Assembly (NCBI RefSeq): GCF_019720915.1
Contig: NZ_JAHKSI010000001.1
Span: 3,348,001 to 3,412,000, forward strand
Length of the DNA stretch: 64,000 nucleotides
Direction of reading: 5' to 3'
Source: Alkalihalobacillus sp. TS-13
GTDB taxonomy: Bacteria; Bacillota; Bacilli; Bacillales; Fictibacillaceae
Made by a program: the position numbers and the translations under genes. The notes under the pieces were generated by a model. That model was not told the DNA's origin and did no database searches. It worked only from the letters and a program-made list of their open reading frames with translations. Below, piece by piece: positions 62,487 through 64,000 of the stretch; within the stretch, counting starts at the first letter, position 1, and every line of letters begins with the position of its first letter.

Positions 62487-63812
62487 TTATTCAGGTATTG
62501 ATTTTTCAGCATTGATGAAGCCACGGCCATAGATGTTCGGATCAAGTCCTTCTCTTTGGTCTGCTCCTTCCAAAAGCTTCTCCTTGATCTGATCTGGGGT
62601 AGCATTCGGATTGTGCTGCAGCATCAATGCAACGACACCTGCACAGATCGGTGTTGCCATTGATGTGCCCGACATGACGAAATAGTCACCATCGACCCGG
62701 CTCGACTTTTGCAGCTTATCGATGTAGGAATTCGGGGAACGGAGAGAGATGATATTGACTCCAGGAGCTAGTATATCGGGCTTTTCCACTCCATAAACCG
62801 TCGGACCTCTACTTGAAAAACTAGCAACGTCATCATCCGATTTGTCTACTGTGTTAAAGTCATCCGAAGCCCCGACAGTAATCACACGATCGCTAACCCC
62901 TGGACTTGAAATCGTTTGGGCATTCGGACCGCTATTCCCTGCGGCTACACAAACGACGATTCCATTTTCCCAAGCTTTTTCGACACTTTGCACCATCGGA
63001 TCTTTATCTTCATGTTCATACTTTTGAGCAGCTGCTCCAAGGGACATGCTGATGACATCTATTTTTTTATCTGGATGATCCTTATTGTACTGGAGACACC
63101 AATCGATACCTTGCATGATTGATTCCAGTGTACCGGACCCCATTTTATTCAACACCTTTATCCCAATCAGGTTTGCCTCATAAGCAGGTCCTCTATATTT
63201 TCCATTTGAAGCTGTTCCGTTCCCGGCCGCATCACCTGCACAATGAGTTCCGTGACCATTGTCATCATATGGTTCTATTCGCTGATCTACGAAATCAACA
63301 AAGTCTACAATTCTACCATCAAGGTCTTCATGAGGGTGGATACCAGTGTCGATCACTGCAATGGTAACGTCTTTTCCGGATAAAGTCGTATTGTTCCGAA
63401 TGATATTTTCAGCATTCACTGACGGCGTAGCAACATCTAACAAGGCTTGTACTTCTCGATTCAGAAAAATTTTTTTAATATGGGAGCATTTACTAAGGAT
63501 ATCTTCGAGCATGGCAGGAGTAGCATCGATACTGCAGCAGGATACGAATGAGAAGGTCTTTCTCATCCGGCATCGTGTATGGCTTTTTGAAAACCGGAGG
63601 AGTTCATTGCACCCATTCTCAAATCCGTCCTTCTGGAACTCGATGACGACTGAAACTTTCTTCATTTTCTTAATGAACCGTTCAACGGAATTATGCATAA
63701 AGCACGGAATCCAAGTAAACGGCCTGTACATGTAAAGCATTTGTTCTCGCAGTGGTTGATCGATTTTATGCGCATACGTTCTTATGGTTTGAACCATGGA
63801 ATAACCAAACAT
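62487..63812 (-). CDS. aprX: S8 serine peptidase AprX-like
   Basis: A 441-residue subtilase without a signal peptide, nearly the length of B. subtilis AprX (442). A propeptide-like region (about 50-125) precedes the catalytic domain, which has IAVIDTGIHPHED (Asp), NGHGTHCAGD (His), AAGNSGP (oxyanion Asn) and SGTSMATPICAG (Ser). AprX is a large intracellular or stationary-phase subtilisin whose role is not defined. The RBS is AGAGGTGAAA. It has its own terminator. Confidence 0.9.
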   Translation of the reverse strand: MFGYSMVQTIRTYAHKIDQPLREQMLYMYRPFTWIPCFMHNSVERFIKKMKKVSVVIEFQKDGFENGCNELLRFSKSHTRCRMRKTFSFVSCCSIDATPAMLEDILSKCSHIKKIFLNREVQALLDVATPSVNAENIIRNNTTLSGKDVTIAVIDTGIHPHEDLDGRIVDFVDFVDQRIEPYDDNGHGTHCAGDAAGNGTASNGKYRGPAYEANLIGIKVLNKMGSGTLESIMQGIDWCLQYNKDHPDKKIDVISMSLGAAAQKYEHEDKDPMVQSVEKAWENGIVVCVAAGNSGPNAQTISSPGVSDRVITVGASDDFNTVDKSDDDVASFSSRGPTVYGVEKPDILAPGVNIISLRSPNSYIDKLQKSSRVDGDYFVMSGTSMATPICAGVVALMLQHNPNATPDQIKEKLLEGADQREGLDPNIYGRGFINAEKSIPE

Positions 63813-63912
63813 GCTTTCACCTCTATCAAATTTGTTAGGTTTTTACTAGATTATGAGAATCTATTAAAAACGTAACGGTACACGCCTATTTGATAGAGAA
63901 AATAGAATGAGC

Positions 63913-63953
63913 AAAAATGAAGACAGACGCTTTGGCTGCATCTGTCCTCATTT
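63913..63953 (-). terminator. Intrinsic terminator of a gene entering from the right edge
   Basis: AATGAAGACAGA (63916-63927) pairs with TCTGTCCTCATT (63941-63952) with one mismatch, followed by TTTTGCTC on the minus strand. Confidence 0.8.
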
Positions 63954-64000
63954 CATGCTCATGTTGTCTGGCCGACCATAGACAACCGTTTGATTTCCTG
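63948..64000 (-). CDS. C-terminal end of a minus-strand gene, start outside window
   Basis: Sixteen codons (GNQTVVYGRPDNMSMK) ending in TGA at 63948-63950, directly at the base of a strong terminator. This placement suggests the tail of a real gene. Too short to name; one other frame also stops close by. Confidence 0.45.
   Translation of the reverse strand, partial: GNQTVVYGRPDNMSMK

Noticed and set aside
1-64000. tRNA, rRNA, riboswitch or T-box elements
   Set aside because: I looked for CCA-ended cloverleaf-like clusters, conserved rRNA stretches and T-box sequences before genes, and found none that I could defend.

Overview
The window looks like chromosome from a Gram-positive, endospore-forming-type Bacillaceae (genus not assignable from sequence alone). 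Support: strong AGGAGG-type ribosome-binding sites, frequent TTG/GTG starts, and a Bacillus-style gene set: yojF-bshB2 (bacillithiol), ung with a DUF5370 protein, YwdI-like DUF5327, YflT-like stress protein, MhqR-type regulator, nsrR beside hmp, aprX, YczE-like and SLAP-domain proteins. No rRNA, tRNA, prophage, CRISPR or intact transposase was seen.

Layout. 0-5.6 kb: MFS transporter divergent from an oligo-1,6-glucosidase, then small genes. 5.7-8.8 kb: stress and redox block with a YflT-like protein, a CheX-like phosphatase, a DsbA/FrnE-like oxidoreductase with an in-frame TGA at its first catalytic cysteine, WrbA and an MhqR-like regulator with palindromic operators. 9-13 kb: TAXI-type TRAP transporter operon and a SLAP protein. 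13-24 kb: YdeP-like molybdoenzyme, amidase, MOSC protein, YczE-like protein, DUF6886/histidine phosphatase pair, diguanylate cyclase, DUF420 and aromatic acid exporter-like proteins. 24-36 kb: zinc-ribbon/FxLYD protein, HtrA-like protease, nucleotidase/flavoprotein pair, a frameshifted nucleotidyltransferase, methyltransferase, MscS channel, several gene remnants, ung. 36-43 kb: Eis-like acetyltransferase, M29 aminopeptidase, an amber-interrupted acetyltransferase, yojF-bshB2, K+/H+ antiporter. 43-50 kb: nsrR/hmp, msrAB, and a TetR-controlled ABC exporter. 50-64 kb: a methyltransferase with an unusual N-terminal domain, a giant bacillopeptidase F-like protease gene split by one frameshift, a tandem GNAT and aprX.

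Thiol, quinone and nitric oxide stress defence is a recurring theme (frnE-like, wrbA/mhqR, bshB2, nsrR/hmp, msrAB). The intergenic space is full of repeats: a MITE-like family (14 full or partial copies), a long-hairpin family ending in GGCTGTCC (4 copies), a TGTCCGAA-type family (2 copies), and three arrays of a T-rich motif spaced almost exactly 20 bp apart, each just beyond a gene's terminator and in that gene's orientation. At least five genes besides the TGA gene are interrupted, so nonsense or sequencing error must be weighed against recoding.

The most interesting item is the TGA at codon 13 of the FrnE-like gene. It sits where the CPFC motif needs Cys, follows a strong RBS, and is followed 20 nt later by a perfect 7-bp hairpin with a GUU loop, which fits a bacterial SECIS element.
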